From the NCBI GenBank assembly GCA_034004605.1, contig JAVEWJ010000001.1, forward strand, positions 248,001 through 312,000: a stretch of DNA of 64,000 nt, written 5' to 3'. Below are positions 25,155-31,766 of this stretch, piece by piece. A program made the position numbers and the translations under genes. The DNA comes from JAVEWJ01 sp034004605 (GTDB lineage Bacteria; Patescibacteriota; Gracilibacteria; UBA1369; LOWO2-01-FULL-3). The first letter of the stretch is position 1. The number at the start of each line of letters is the position of its first letter. The notes under the pieces were generated by a model. The model had not been told where the DNA came from. It saw nothing but the letters and a program-made list of their open reading frames with translations, and did no database searches.

Positions 25155-26921
25155 ATGGCGACATTGCTTCAAATAACAGGATTGCATAAATCTTATGGTT
25201 CTCATGTGATTTTGGATGGCGCGAGTTTTACCGTTTCAGAAAAACAAAAAATTGCGGTTGTAGGTCGAAATGGGGCGGGAAAATCGACTTTGTTTAAAAT
25301 AATTGTGGGAGAAGAGGACTTAACTGAAGGAGATGTGAAAATCTTTCCGGGGACGAAAATCGGCTATTTGACGCAAAACAATCCTTATGGAGATGAGGAT
25401 AAAGTAATGGATTTTTTAATGAAATCTTCGAAAAAAGAAGACTTTGTTTGTGCAAAAGTTGCAGGTCAGTTTCAAATAAAAACTGATCTTTTTGATAGAA
25501 AAATTTCTTCCCTTCCGGGTGGTTATCAAATGAGACTTAAGCTTGTTTCCATGCTTCTTGAGGAGCCGAATTTGCTTCTTCTCGATGAGCCCACCAATTA
25601 TCTTGATCTTTCCACTCAGCTTCTTCTCGAAAAGTTTTTGAAAAATTATAAGGCGGCTTTTTTGCTTATTTCACATGATCGGGAGTTTATTAAAAAAACT
25701 TGCAACCAAACTCTTGAAATAGATCAAGGGAAGACTTTTCTTTTTCCTCAGTCAATTGAGGAATATCTTGCTTACAAAGTGGAAAAAATTGCTTCTACCG
25801 AGAAGGCGAATCAAAAAATCGAAGTTCAAAAACAACATCTTCAAAAATTTGTAGATCGTTTTAAGGCGAAAGCAAGCAAGGCGACTCAAGCGAAATCGAA
25901 GATGAAGCAAATCCAAAAACTTAAAACCATTGAAATTGTAAATCCGATTTCCACAAGCAAAATTCGAATTCCCAAAGTGGAAGATAAAAAGGGAGTCGCT
26001 TTAATTGTGGACGATTTGGCTATCGGTTATCCGGAAAAGAAAATCGCGGATAAGATTTTTTTGGAAATAGAAAGAGGGGAACACATCGCGATTGTCGGAG
26101 ATAATGGCCAAGGAAAGACAACATTTTTAAAAACTATTGCCGGAGAACTTTGTTCGATTTCTGGAAAATTTAAATGGGGTGCGAATATTCAAATCGGTTA
26201 CTATGCTCAGCACACGCCTATGACGCTTGATAATTCAGATACTGTAAAAGGCTATCTTGAACGAACGGCTCCGGAAGGCACGAAAGACCGGGATATTTTT
26301 GAAATGGCCGGAAATTTTTTGTTTAAAGATGATGCTTTGAAAAAACAAATTTCGGTTTTGAGCGGGGGTGAAAGAGCAAGGCTTTGTTTGGCCTCAATGT
26401 TGCTTAATAAAAATTCCGTTCTTTTGCTTGATGAACCGACCAATCATCTCGATTTTGAAACCGTTGAAGCTCTTGCCGGTGCCTTGAAAGAGAGCACCAG
26501 TACGATTTTGTTTATCAGTCATAATCGTACTTTTGTTGATGCTCTTGCGAATGGAATCGTGGAGGTGAAAAACGGAAAAGTGACCAGGTTTCATCATAAT
26601 TATGAAGAATATGTTTATTTGTTGAATAAGGATATAGATAATGATTTGTCTTCTTTGAGCAAGGGCGTGGTTTTGGAAAATTCCGAGAACGGGAAAAAAC
26701 AAAAAAATCGAGAAAAAATCAAAGAAATTACACGAAAAATTCGAAAATTGGAGGCTGAAATGAAAAAATTGGAGGAAGAAAAATTTTTGCTTCTTTCATG
26801 GTTTGAAAAAAACTTTAAAGAGTTTTCGCCTGAAAAAAACAAACGGCTTTCGGCAATAAATGATTTGTTGGCTAAGAAAGAAGGCGAGTGGCTTTTATTA
26901 CAGGTCGATTTGGAACAATAA
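25155..26921 (+). CDS. ABC-F family ATP-binding protein
   Basis: A 588-residue soluble protein with two ABC ATPase domains and no membrane helices. Domain 1 has Walker A GRNGAGKST (about 37-45), a signature variant SSLPGGYQ and Walker B LLLLDEPTNYLD. The inter-domain linker (about 205-275) is basic and helical. Domain 2 has GDNGQGKTT, signature LSGGERARL and LLLDEPTNHLD. A C-terminal coiled coil (about 510-588) resembles Uup/EttA relatives. ABC-F proteins act on the ribosome, in translation quality control or antibiotic protection. It follows the CYTH gene by 5 bases. The subgroup cannot be fixed from sequence alone. Confidence 0.92.
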   Translation: MATLLQITGLHKSYGSHVILDGASFTVSEKQKIAVVGRNGAGKSTLFKIIVGEEDLTEGDVKIFPGTKIGYLTQNNPYGDEDKVMDFLMKSSKKEDFVCAKVAGQFQIKTDLFDRKISSLPGGYQMRLKLVSMLLEEPNLLLLDEPTNYLDLSTQLLLEKFLKNYKAAFLLISHDREFIKKTCNQTLEIDQGKTFLFPQSIEEYLAYKVEKIASTEKANQKIEVQKQHLQKFVDRFKAKASKATQAKSKMKQIQKLKTIEIVNPISTSKIRIPKVEDKKGVALIVDDLAIGYPEKKIADKIFLEIERGEHIAIVGDNGQGKTTFLKTIAGELCSISGKFKWGANIQIGYYAQHTPMTLDNSDTVKGYLERTAPEGTKDRDIFEMAGNFLFKDDALKKQISVLSGGERARLCLASMLLNKNSVLLLDEPTNHLDFETVEALAGALKESTSTILFISHNRTFVDALANGIVEVKNGKVTRFHHNYEEYVYLLNKDIDNDLSSLSKGVVLENSENGKKQKNREKIKEITRKIRKLEAEMKKLEEEKFLLLSWFEKNFKEFSPEKNKRLSAINDLLAKKEGEWLLLQVDLEQ

Positions 26922-26972
26922 TTCGTTATTCAATTTTTGAAAAATACAGTATAATTTTTTTACTAACGAATT
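26920..26972 (+). promoter_or_regulatory. Promoter flanked by a 9-bp inverted repeat
   Basis: AATTCGTTA (26920-26928) and TAACGAATT (26964-26972) are perfect reverse complements flanking a TATAAT (26950-26955) just before the site-2 protease gene; the second copy ends 4 bases before the ATG. The pair may be operator half-sites or the arms of a stem-loop with a 35-base loop. Confidence 0.45.
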
Positions 26973-26976
26973 TTTC

Positions 26977-27603
26977 ATGCTCGAATTTTTAATATTCATT
27001 ATCGCGTTGCTTATAAATTTGACGATTCACGAGGCTTCTCATGCGATAGTGGCTTTTAAACTCGGTGATCCTACAGCTAAAAACGCGGGTAGGGTGAGCC
27101 TTAATCCCGTGAGGCATCTTGATTTAATCGGAAGTCTTGTGTTTTTGATTACTCAACAAATCGGATGGGGGAAGCCAGTGCCTGTGAACCCCGCGAATTT
27201 TAGAAATCCCGTGAAAGATAATGCACTTACGGCTTTGGCGGGTCCTCTTTCAAGTTTTCTTTTGGCTTTTTCGATGGTTTTCCCTTGGAAATATGGGGTA
27301 AATGTGTTTCCGGAAATTGTACTTTTACTTATTCAATATGTTTTTCATATAAGCGTGTTTTTGGGTGTGTTCAACTTGCTCCCGATTCCGCCGCTAGATG
27401 GTTCTAAAATACTTGGATTTTTCGTTCCCAGAAAATATTATTTGAGTTTTGATAATTTTTTGGAACAAGGGCAGAAATATTTTATTGTCATAATCTTGAT
27501 TGATGTTTTTATTTTAGGAAATGTGTTTGGTTTTTCGATTTTGGCTTTTGTCCTTTCTTTTTTGGCGAAAAATATTGAAATGCTAATGTTTCTTGGTGCA
27601 TAA
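26977..27603 (+). CDS. Site-2 protease family (M50) membrane metalloprotease
   Basis: A 208-residue membrane protein of the short M50 group. The zinc motif HEASH is in the first helix (His18, Glu19, His22), followed by the GDPTAKNAGRVSLNPVRHLD loop and, in a later helix, the third-ligand motif NLLPIPPLDGSKIL. About four to five membrane helices are predicted and there is no PDZ domain. Such proteins cut within membranes, often to release anti-sigma factors or clear signal peptides. The ECF sigma/membrane protein pair lies only 650 bases downstream, which makes a link conceivable but unproven. The ATG follows directly on the inverted-repeat promoter region. Confidence 0.88.
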   Translation: MLEFLIFIIALLINLTIHEASHAIVAFKLGDPTAKNAGRVSLNPVRHLDLIGSLVFLITQQIGWGKPVPVNPANFRNPVKDNALTALAGPLSSFLLAFSMVFPWKYGVNVFPEIVLLLIQYVFHISVFLGVFNLLPIPPLDGSKILGFFVPRKYYLSFDNFLEQGQKYFIVIILIDVFILGNVFGFSILAFVLSFLAKNIEMLMFLGA

Positions 27604-27639
27604 ATCCCTTAATTCTTTGGTTTTATCAAGTCTTGCGGT

Positions 27640-27667
27640 TTGCTTTTTTAAGCCATTTTTTTATAAT
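27640..27667 (+). promoter_or_regulatory. Promoter of the orphan RNA
   Basis: TTGCTT (27640-27645), a 16-base spacer and a perfect TATAAT (27662-27667). The expected start point, about 7 bases later, coincides with the 5' end of the RNA's closing stem. Confidence 0.7.
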
Positions 27668-27673
27668 GAAATT

Positions 27674-27868
27674 GCTCTACTTATCTCGTTAGAGTCTTAT
27701 CTACTCTCTCTATCATAGTAGATTAAGGGAGCTCGATATTTCTCTTGGGATAACCTTGGGGTGTGAGCACCCACTTGTTCCTAAAGGGGGCCAGTATACA
27801 AAGACGGCGACGGATCGGTGGAGCCTCTCTCAAAAGCCTTTTTATTCAAAAAAAGGCTTCTTCTTTTT
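27674..27868 (+). ncRNA. Orphan structured RNA, ~195 nt
   Basis: This GC-richer stretch of a 349-base gene-free gap has its own promoter and a strong terminator and no open frame of note. The 5' end GCTCTAC (27674-27680) pairs with GTGGAGC (27818-27824) and, across a 2x2 internal loop, ATCTCGT pairs with ACGGAT, giving a long closing helix. Inside are a hairpin CTTATCTACT / AGTAGATTAAG (about 27697-27726), a GGGTG-TGAG-CACCC hairpin (about 27759-27772), and unpaired GGGATAACC and AAAGGGGGCCAGTATACAAAGA stretches. The terminator follows directly. Size and layout recall 6S RNA, but I see no sequence match to 6S, SRP RNA, RNase P, tmRNA or a known riboswitch. Confidence 0.65.
27834..27868 (+). 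terminator. Terminator of the orphan RNA
   Basis: A 10-bp stem AAGCCTTTTT (27834-27843) / AAAAAGGCTT (27850-27859) with a 6-base loop, followed by CTTCTTTTT. Confidence 0.88.
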
Positions 27869-27952
27869 GTAAAGTATTAATTTATTGACCTTTATTTTGT
27901 CGGGTGTTAGTCTTTGTCGTGTTAAATTTTAATATAATCTAAAAAGAATAGT

Positions 27953-28162
27953 ATGAAAAAAACAGCAATTCTTTTGGCTCTAACAATCGTTACAGGCGTG
28001 CTTTTTTCCGCTTGTAGCCTTCTTCCAGCTGAAGAAAAGACTCCTATGGATGAGACTGAAAACGGTACTTCCGTTGATTTGTCCGTTGAATTGCTTCCAG
28101 AAGGAGGTGTTCCTGTTGAGGACAGTGCAGTTTCAATTCCTTTAGCAGTAGTCGTTGAGTAA
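27953..28162 (+). CDS. Small secreted lipoprotein
   Basis: A 69-residue protein that is mostly signal sequence: residues 1-20 form a lipoprotein signal with lipobox VLFSAC (lipidated Cys21), leaving about 49 residues rich in Glu, Pro and Val and no recognised domain. A TATAAT lies about 20 bases before the ATG, and a strong hairpin terminator follows 8 bases after the stop, so this is a single-gene unit. It is placed between the orphan RNA and the ECF sigma gene. The mature part is too short for an enzyme; a structural or decoy role is possible. Function unknown. Confidence 0.75.
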   Translation: MKKTAILLALTIVTGVLFSACSLLPAEEKTPMDETENGTSVDLSVELLPEGGVPVEDSAVSIPLAVVVE

Positions 28163-28169
28163 AAAATCA

Positions 28170-28200
28170 AAAGGGGCTCGGGTAACCGGGCTCTTTTTTT
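28170..28200 (+). terminator. Terminator after the small lipoprotein
   Basis: A 12-pair stem (28170-28181 with 28186-28197, including G-U pairs) closed by a GTAA tetraloop and followed by a T tract. Confidence 0.88.
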
Positions 28201-28252
28201 TTGAAAGAATTTTTTAAAATTTGCGTATTATTTAGTGTAAAATATATTTTTT

Positions 28253-28804
28253 GTGAAAAATTTACAGATATCAGATGAAGAACTTGTGATAAAGACTATT
28301 TCAGATAGTACGTTTTTTGCGGAGTTGATTTCGCGTTATGAAGGTAAACTTGGTGCATATCTTAAGCGATTCGGTTTTGAAGGAAAAGATATTGAAGATT
28401 TTTTGCAGGAAATATTTATTTCGGTTTATAAGAATTTGAATGCGTTTGATCCGAAACTTAAGTTCTCTTCTTGGATATACAGAATTGCTCACAACTATGC
28501 GGTTTCCGTTTATCGAAAAAAGAAAATTTTGACTTTTGAACTCACTGAGAACTTGGCGCAGGATTTGAGAGATGAAAGCGATTTGGTACAGGAATTGGAT
28601 AAAAAGGTGATAAAAGAGCTTGTAGCAAAGGCTATTTCTAAAATGGATTATAAATATAGGGAGATTCTTGTTTTAAGATATTTTGAAGATAAGGACTATG
28701 AGGAAATTTCGGATATTTTGAAAAAACCGTCCGGGACAGTCGCTACTCTAATAAATCGTGCTAAAAAGCAGTTTAAGGAAAAATATAACGAATTAAATAT
28801 ATGA
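28253..28804 (+). CDS. ECF-type RNA polymerase sigma factor
   Basis: A 183-residue sigma-70-family factor with only regions 2 and 4. Region 2 (about 20-90) includes GKDIEDFLQEIFISVYKNLNAFD and KFSSWIYRIAHNYAVSVYRKKK, the core-binding and -10-recognition helices. Region 4 (about 125-180) includes MDYKYREILVLRYFEDKDYEEISDILKKPSGTVATLINRAKKQ, the -35 recognition helix-turn-helix. The start is GTG. A TAAAATATA box ends only about 8 bases before it, so the message may be nearly leaderless. The stop overlaps the start of the next gene (ATGA), a membrane protein that is a candidate anti-sigma factor. Confidence 0.93.
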   Translation: MKNLQISDEELVIKTISDSTFFAELISRYEGKLGAYLKRFGFEGKDIEDFLQEIFISVYKNLNAFDPKLKFSSWIYRIAHNYAVSVYRKKKILTFELTENLAQDLRDESDLVQELDKKVIKELVAKAISKMDYKYREILVLRYFEDKDYEEISDILKKPSGTVATLINRAKKQFKEKYNELNI

Positions 28805-29532
28805 ATAATTTAAGTGAAAAAATAATCGAAAAAATTGAAAAGGATGGTATTTTTCCAAAACCGAAATGGGAGTTCTTGCTTAAAGATACTGTTTTATGGG
28901 TTTCTTTTGTCTTGTCTGTTTTGATGGGGGCTGTGTCGATTTCCGTGATTTTGTTTTTTGTAAAAACGGGCGATTTGGATATTTACGAGTCGGTATATGG
29001 ATCCGTTTTTTCGGCTGTGGCGGGCGTGATTCCATTCTTTTGGGTTCTGTTGCTCCTGGGTTTTTCGATAATTGCGTTTTTGAATTTTAAATTTACGGAT
29101 CGTGGTTATAAGATGAAATATGTTTATGTTTTTTTGACCAGTATTTTTTTGAGTTTGACTATTGGCGCTTTGTTTTTTCAGTCCGGGATGGCGAAATGGT
29201 TTCATGGTCAACTTACTGATAGATTACCTTTTTATGATATTTTTCAGCCAAGACATGAACTTAAATGGATGAGGCCTTCCGAAGGTCTTCTTGTAGGCGT
29301 TGTTGTTGGTTTTGAGTCTGAATTCGTGTTTGAATTTAAAGATTTGGAAAGAAAAACTTGGTTGGTTGATATTAAAAAGGCTAAAATACCGAAAAGATTT
29401 AGGCCGGAAATATCCTCAATGATTAAGGTTCTGGGGAGAAAAGTTTCGGAGGAAAAGTTTGAAGCTTTTGATTTAAGGCCTTTTGAAAGACCGGCGAAAG
29501 GGCTTAAAATGCTTCTTGAGCCGTCTTTTTAG
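28801..29532 (+). CDS. Membrane protein coupled to the ECF sigma factor; candidate anti-sigma
   Basis: A 243-residue protein with a short cytoplasmic N-terminus (about 1-25), four predicted membrane helices (about 30-55, 70-95, 105-125 and a weak one near 165) and a C-terminal soluble domain of about 80 residues (after PSEGLLVGVVVGFES) ending in FERPAKGLKMLLEPSF. The 4-base ATGA overlap with the sigma gene implies coupled translation, the usual arrangement for a sigma/anti-sigma pair. No zinc-binding anti-sigma (ZAS) HxxxCxxC motif is present, so the assignment rests on context. Confidence 0.7.
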   Translation: MNNLSEKIIEKIEKDGIFPKPKWEFLLKDTVLWVSFVLSVLMGAVSISVILFFVKTGDLDIYESVYGSVFSAVAGVIPFFWVLLLLGFSIIAFLNFKFTDRGYKMKYVYVFLTSIFLSLTIGALFFQSGMAKWFHGQLTDRLPFYDIFQPRHELKWMRPSEGLLVGVVVGFESEFVFEFKDLERKTWLVDIKKAKIPKRFRPEISSMIKVLGRKVSEEKFEAFDLRPFERPAKGLKMLLEPSF

Positions 29533-29543
29533 AAATTTTTTCG

Positions 29544-29619
29544 TGGAGCCACCGAGCGGGATTGAACCGCCGACCTCGTCCTTACCAAGGACGTGCTCTA
29601 CCAACTGAGCTACAGTGGC
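29544..29619 (-). tRNA. tRNA-Thr (GGT)
   Basis: On the minus strand a 76-base tRNA with acceptor GCCACTG / CGGTGGC, discriminator T and encoded CCA. The D arm is GCTCAGTTGGTAGAGC, the anticodon stem CGTCC/GGACG encloses TTGGTAA (anticodon GGT), and the T loop is TTCAATC. Its promoter overlaps that of rpmG. Confidence 0.95.
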
Positions 29620-29640
29620 ATCCAAAAGATTTGTGCTAAT

Positions 29641-29669
29641 AATTTAGGCGAAAATGTTTGGTTTGACAA
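29641..29669 (-). promoter_or_regulatory. Promoter of tRNA-Thr
   Basis: Minus-strand TTGTCA (29664-29669), a 17-base spacer and TAAATT (29641-29646), ending about 22 bases before the tRNA. Its -35 box shares bases with the plus-strand TTGACA of rpmG. Confidence 0.6.
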
Positions 29670-29691
29670 TAGAGAAAAAATGCGCAAGAAT
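29663..29691 (+). promoter_or_regulatory. Promoter of rpmG
   Basis: A perfect TTGACA (29663-29668), a 17-base spacer and AAGAAT (29686-29691), about 40 bases before the L33 start codon. Confidence 0.6.
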
Positions 29692-29731
29692 TCCAGTACT
29701 TTTTGGATAAATAAGATAAAATCATACAAAT

Positions 29732-29911
29732 ATGGCAAAAGGAAAAAGTCAAAATGCAACATGGTTTTGCACAGAGTGTAACAAAGGCAATTATCACAGT
29801 TATTACTGCAAACGAAGAGATGCGGAGATTGTGAAAGAGAAGGCAAAATATTGTCCACAGTGTAAAAAATCAGTTACGCATAAAAGAAAAGATACCAAAA
29901 AAGGTAACTAA
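29732..29911 (+). CDS. rpmG: 50S ribosomal protein L33
   Basis: A 59-residue basic protein of the large ribosomal subunit. Two CxxC pairs (FCTEC at about 12-16 and YCPQC at about 40-44) form the zinc ribbon of the cysteine-containing L33 type, and the segment CNKGNYHSYYCKRRDAE and the KKSVTHKRK tail match the family. It begins at an ATG preceded by a TTGACA-type promoter and is followed after 12 bases by a lipoprotein gene. The position next to tRNA-Thr places two translation components around one divergent promoter region. Confidence 0.93.
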   Translation: MAKGKSQNATWFCTECNKGNYHSYYCKRRDAEIVKEKAKYCPQCKKSVTHKRKDTKKGN

Positions 29912-29923
29912 TATCTTTAAAAT

Positions 29924-31495
29924 ATGAGAACTCGGCTTGTTTTTAGTGTTCTTTTTGTAGTTCTTGCTTTGAGTTCTTGCGGTGTGAAGAAGGATTTTGA
30001 GTCTTTCAGTGTAGCTCCTGAGAGGCTTTTTTCGTCGAATGGAAGCAATGTTTTTGTGTTTGATTACTCGGAATTGAAGGTCCGTGAAGATGTGAAATCG
30101 TATTTTGATTATTTTAAAGACTTGAAAATTTGGCATGAAATTGGAGTTGATTTGCAATTTGCCGGTTTTGTGGATGACTTAAATCGTGTGGCTGGGGAGG
30201 GTGCTTATGAAAATTTGTTTTTACCCGTGTTTCAGTCGGGTTTTAAAGTGGCTTTGAGTAAGGAAAATTTAAGTGGCGGTTTTTTTAATCAGGATTTTGT
30301 TATTTCCGCAAATGTGAAAGAAAAGGATACGGCTAAGATTTTGATTGATGCTTATTTGGGAAAAAAATTAGGTGAAAAACTTGAAAAAATGACAGTTTCT
30401 GGCGTGGATGTGTGGCTTTTGGAAGAGGATTCTTTGTTTTTGGCAAAAAAAGGATCTAATTTTGTTTTTAGTAATGATTTTGCGAAATTTCAGGAAACAT
30501 TGAAAAATTTGAAAGAGGAAAATTTTTCGAAATTCGTTTTGAATGTGAACAGGGATTATACTTTTTCACCTTTTGTTCAGGTTTATCTTAAAAACGGGAC
30601 TAAATTTGCAGGCTTTTTGGAAGAAAAAGGTATTCGTTTTTTTGGTTCTTTCGCCGAAAGAAAGACAACTAATTTTTCGAAGTCTTTATTAAAATATTTA
30701 CCGGCGGAAGGCTCTTTTTTCCTTGTTGAAGATTTAAATCTTTCTTCTTATGTGTCTTTGTTTTCGAATTTTGATACGGAGAAATTTTTGGGACTTAAAA
30801 AGGATGAATTTTCGAAGTTGATTGATACGAGATTTGCTTTTTTGATGAATTTCGAGGAAGTGATTCCCGGTGCGACTTTGCTTATAGACACGAAGGAAAT
30901 AGATTTTTTGTTGGTACAGAAGTTTTTGAAATTCGCGAACAGATTTTTTGAGGATTTGGGAAAAAGCCTTACGGATCAGCTTATTTTGTCGGGTGTGATT
31001 TCGGAAGAAGGTTTTTTGAAAATTTCTAATTTAAATGATGATATTAAGAGGGCCTATCTTGATTTGTCTTTTCTTTCGCCTGAAAAACTTTCGGAACTTT
31101 CGGTCTTATTTCCCGGAATAACCGCGGATACAAAGGTGGAATTCTATTTTGGCCTAATTGAAGACAATATTTTGGTTCTTTCGTTTGGTTCTGATTTTAT
31201 GAGTTTTTCGAAAAAGCAAGGGATTGCGGATTCAAAGGATTTTCTTTCCGCCAGAGAAAGGCTTTCTTTGGAAGGAGAAAATACTGTTTTTTATGTGAAT
31301 TTTTTAAATTTGTGGAAATTTTACGAGAATTTTTCAAAAGTGCTTTTTTCTTGGGGGGCGATTTCGGAGAATGTGGTTAAAAATAGTGAGTTTTTTAGGG
31401 AAATTTTTCTTGATAAACTTTCGGCTTTTATTTTGCTGGGAGAGGATAATGATGATTTTTCAGTTTTTGAGGGTTTTTTGTCGACATGGAAATAA
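29924..31495 (+). CDS. Large lipoprotein, possibly DUF3352-like
   Basis: A 523-residue secreted protein with a lipoprotein signal (residues 1-19, ALSSC; lipidated Cys at about 19). The mature part is rich in Phe, Lys, Glu and Ser and consists of alternating strands and helices without cysteines. The organisation (a pattern of FVFDYSELKVRED..., FKVALSKENL..., FLVEDLNLSSYVSLF..., FYFGLIEDNILVLSFG) resembles DUF3352-type proteins and the C-terminal part of the SLH protein at 40122, but the similarity is weak. No catalytic motif was found. It follows rpmG by 12 bases and could share its promoter, or have its own. Confidence 0.75.
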   Translation: MRTRLVFSVLFVVLALSSCGVKKDFESFSVAPERLFSSNGSNVFVFDYSELKVREDVKSYFDYFKDLKIWHEIGVDLQFAGFVDDLNRVAGEGAYENLFLPVFQSGFKVALSKENLSGGFFNQDFVISANVKEKDTAKILIDAYLGKKLGEKLEKMTVSGVDVWLLEEDSLFLAKKGSNFVFSNDFAKFQETLKNLKEENFSKFVLNVNRDYTFSPFVQVYLKNGTKFAGFLEEKGIRFFGSFAERKTTNFSKSLLKYLPAEGSFFLVEDLNLSSYVSLFSNFDTEKFLGLKKDEFSKLIDTRFAFLMNFEEVIPGATLLIDTKEIDFLLVQKFLKFANRFFEDLGKSLTDQLILSGVISEEGFLKISNLNDDIKRAYLDLSFLSPEKLSELSVLFPGITADTKVEFYFGLIEDNILVLSFGSDFMSFSKKQGIADSKDFLSARERLSLEGENTVFYVNFLNLWKFYENFSKVLFSWGAISENVVKNSEFFREIFLDKLSAFILLGEDNDDFSVFEGFLSTWK

Positions 31496-31501
31496 TTTGA
31501 G

Positions 31502-31530
31502 TTGCAAAGAGGGGAAGGGCTTTCTATAAT
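31502..31530 (+). promoter_or_regulatory. Promoter of tRNA-Trp
   Basis: TTGCAA (31502-31507), a 17-base spacer and a perfect TATAAT (31525-31530), 24 bases before the tRNA. Confidence 0.75.
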
Positions 31531-31554
31531 GCAGGGCGTTGAAATACAGAAATT

Positions 31555-31629
31555 AGGCCCATGGTGTTAATGGTAGCATACCGGTCTCCAAAACCGTTGG
31601 TAGGGGTTCAAATCCTCTTGGGCCTGCCA
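31555..31629 (+). tRNA. tRNA-Trp (CCA)
   Basis: A 75-base tRNA with acceptor AGGCCCA / TGGGCCT, discriminator G and encoded CCA. The anticodon stem CCGGT/ACCGT-type pairing encloses CTCCAAA, giving anticodon CCA. The T loop is TTCAAAT. The CCA end merges with a repeat array that starts at 31626. Confidence 0.95.
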
Positions 31630-31704
31630 GTCTTCGCTCTACGAGCTTCGACTGGCAAGCCAGTTTCGTTCTTCGAGCTTCGACCGGCAAGCCAGTTTCG
31701 CTCG
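31626..31704. repeat. Tandem 32-33-base palindromic repeats after tRNA-Trp
   Basis: Two units (31626-31658, 31659-31690) and a partial third (31691-31704) share the pattern GCCAGT-x-TTCG-...-CGAGCTTCGAC-x-GGCAA. Each unit is itself palindromic at its ends (GCCAGTC / GACTGGC). No spacers of equal length and no cas genes are present, so this is not a CRISPR. The GC content exceeds the surroundings. Confidence 0.75.
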
Positions 31705-31735
31705 ATTTTGCTAATCCAAAAAAATTTTTTATAAA

Positions 31736-31763
31736 AAAAAGACCCGGATTTCCGGGTCTTTTT
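31736..31763 (-). terminator. Terminator after the giant surface gene
   Basis: AAAAGACCCGG / CCGGGTCTTTT, a perfect 11-bp stem with an ATTT loop, 4 bases beyond the stop codon of the minus-strand gene; A/T tracts on both sides make it potentially bidirectional. Confidence 0.9.
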
Positions 31764-31766
31764 GGG

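Noticed and set aside
27604..27952. Riboswitch for the 69-residue lipoprotein
   Set aside because: The RNA ends in its own terminator and the lipoprotein gene has a separate TATAAT close to its start; no known aptamer pattern is seen. An independent RNA fits better.
31626..31704. CRISPR array
   Set aside because: Only 2.4 head-to-tail units without spacers and no cas genes in the window.
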